Positions 63,712 to 64,000 of a stretch of DNA of 64,000 nucleotides are shown in pieces (the first letter of the stretch is position 1; each line of letters begins with the position of its first letter). The position numbers were made by a program, and so were the translations under genes. The notes below the pieces were generated by a model. That model did no database searches, was not told the DNA's origin, and worked only from the letters and a program-made list of their open reading frames with translations. Source of the stretch: Candidatus Kryptonium thompsonii (GTDB lineage: Bacteria > Bacteroidota > Ignavibacteria > Kryptoniales > Kryptoniaceae); contig LDXX01000006.1 of the NCBI GenBank assembly GCA_001442925.1, forward strand, positions 310,001-374,000, given 5' to 3'.

Positions 63712-64000
63712 GAATTACAATTTTTGGGAGTGGCTCTGGAATACCTGAGATAGGGAAAGTTCAAACTTGTGTTGGGGTTGAACTTGATGGAAAAATGATT
63801 TTGTTAGATGTCGGCGAAGGTGCATCATCTTCAATTGCTGGAAGCGGGATTGATGTCAATATGATTGAGAAAATTTTTATTTCTCATACACACGCTGACC
63901 ATTTCATTGGGTTACCAAGATTACTTCAATATTTCAAGTGGAGAAACAGAACTAAGCCGATAGAAATTTATCTACCTGCAAAACATATTGATGCGGTTGA
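63708..64000 (+). CDS. RNase Z-like metallo-beta-lactamase fold protein, 3' end beyond window
   Basis: An ATG at 63708 overlaps the SPOR gene stop (ATGA) and the frame remains open to the window edge (97 codons). It reads RITIFGSGSGIPEIGKVQTCVGVELD, then LLDVGEGASSS, and SHTHADHFIGLPRLL, the HxHxDH zinc motif of RNase Z/ElaC-type proteins. RNase Z trims tRNA 3' ends; related arylsulfatase-like MBL proteins look the same at this end, so the exact function is open. Confidence 0.85.
   Translation, partial: MRITIFGSGSGIPEIGKVQTCVGVELDGKMILLDVGEGASSSIAGSGIDVNMIEKIFISHTHADHFIGLPRLLQYFKWRNRTKPIEIYLPAKHIDAV

Noticed and set aside
1-64000. CRISPR arrays, tRNA or rRNA genes, complete insertion sequences
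   Set aside because: No regularly spaced repeats, cloverleaf-like intergenic segments, rRNA-like blocks or transposase genes were seen.

Overview
The window is an AT-rich, densely packed bacterial chromosome segment with about 63 genes on both strands. Gene content points to a Gram-negative of the Bacteroidota/Chlorobiota/Ignavibacteriota/Kryptonia part of the FCB group. The signs are an Omp85-family assembly protein, porin-like barrels, SPOR and SppA proteins, menaquinone made by the futalosine route (mqnA, mqnE), a four-gene succinate dehydrogenase/fumarate reductase (sdhCDAB), a K+-dependent-type membrane pyrophosphatase and GDP-heptose genes. Many genes have clear Shine-Dalgarno sequences (AAGGAGG, GGAGG). 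The phylum placement is inference from gene content; no rRNA, tRNA, CRISPR array or intact insertion sequence is visible.

Layout. 1-1069: end of the trmD-rplS operon (trmD cut by the window edge) and its terminator. 1159-6998 (+): mqnE, a ferredoxin/metallo-beta-lactamase fusion, a TPR protein, mqnA, mgtE and a flavodoxin-like gene. 6960-13106 (-): a tight eight-gene operon (yqaA-like, rRNA pseudouridine synthase, udk, thioredoxin-like lipoprotein, nhaC, ZIP transporter, ECF sigma factor, exported adhesin-like protein). 13247-21522 (+): CDGSH protein, a two-subunit ABC exporter, fbp, ytxH/DUF948 envelope proteins and an EF-G paralogue, with a small antisense gene between. 21539-24595: an accessory-looking island with hddA, hddC, a decayed gmhA remnant and gmhB. 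24596-26692 (-): two glycosyltransferases. 26838-30178 (+): sdhCDAB. 30207-34172: DUF971, a radical SAM protein, a DASS transporter and a membrane methyltransferase.

34371-38254 (+) is the most interesting locus. A consensus-like promoter whose -10 lies inside a 21-base perfect palindrome drives apbE, a porin-like gene, then (after an internal terminator-like hairpin) a small exported FMN-binding protein carrying the TGAT flavinylation motif, and an eight-helix membrane protein that is an internal tandem duplication. Together they look like a regulated flavin-based trans-envelope electron-transfer module, possibly for metal reduction or uptake. 38264-43072 (-): nadE, a sugar dehydrogenase/acetyltransferase fusion and an SppA protease fused to a beta-barrel-like domain. 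43198-46446: queF facing suhB, an RsmI-like methylase, a polysaccharide deacetylase and dut. 46505-50217 (-): hppA, then a c-type cytochrome fused to a predicted outer-membrane barrel, co-transcribed with a DUF2231 membrane protein. 50370-64000 (+): a two-component system, larC, priA, an Omp85-family protein, a UbiA prenyltransferase, rnhB, yraN, cstA, miaB, a SPOR protein and the start of an RNase Z-like gene.

How the genes fit together. Menaquinone synthesis, succinate dehydrogenase, pyrophosphatase and Na+/H+ antiport make up a respiratory and ion-gradient core. Two candidate extracytoplasmic electron-transfer units (the ApbE/FMN locus and the cytochrome-barrel locus) extend it to the outer envelope. 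The heptose, glycosyltransferase, WlbA/WlbB-like and deacetylase genes serve the cell surface. The GDP-heptose set is damaged because its isomerase gene survives only as a frameshifted C-terminal remnant.
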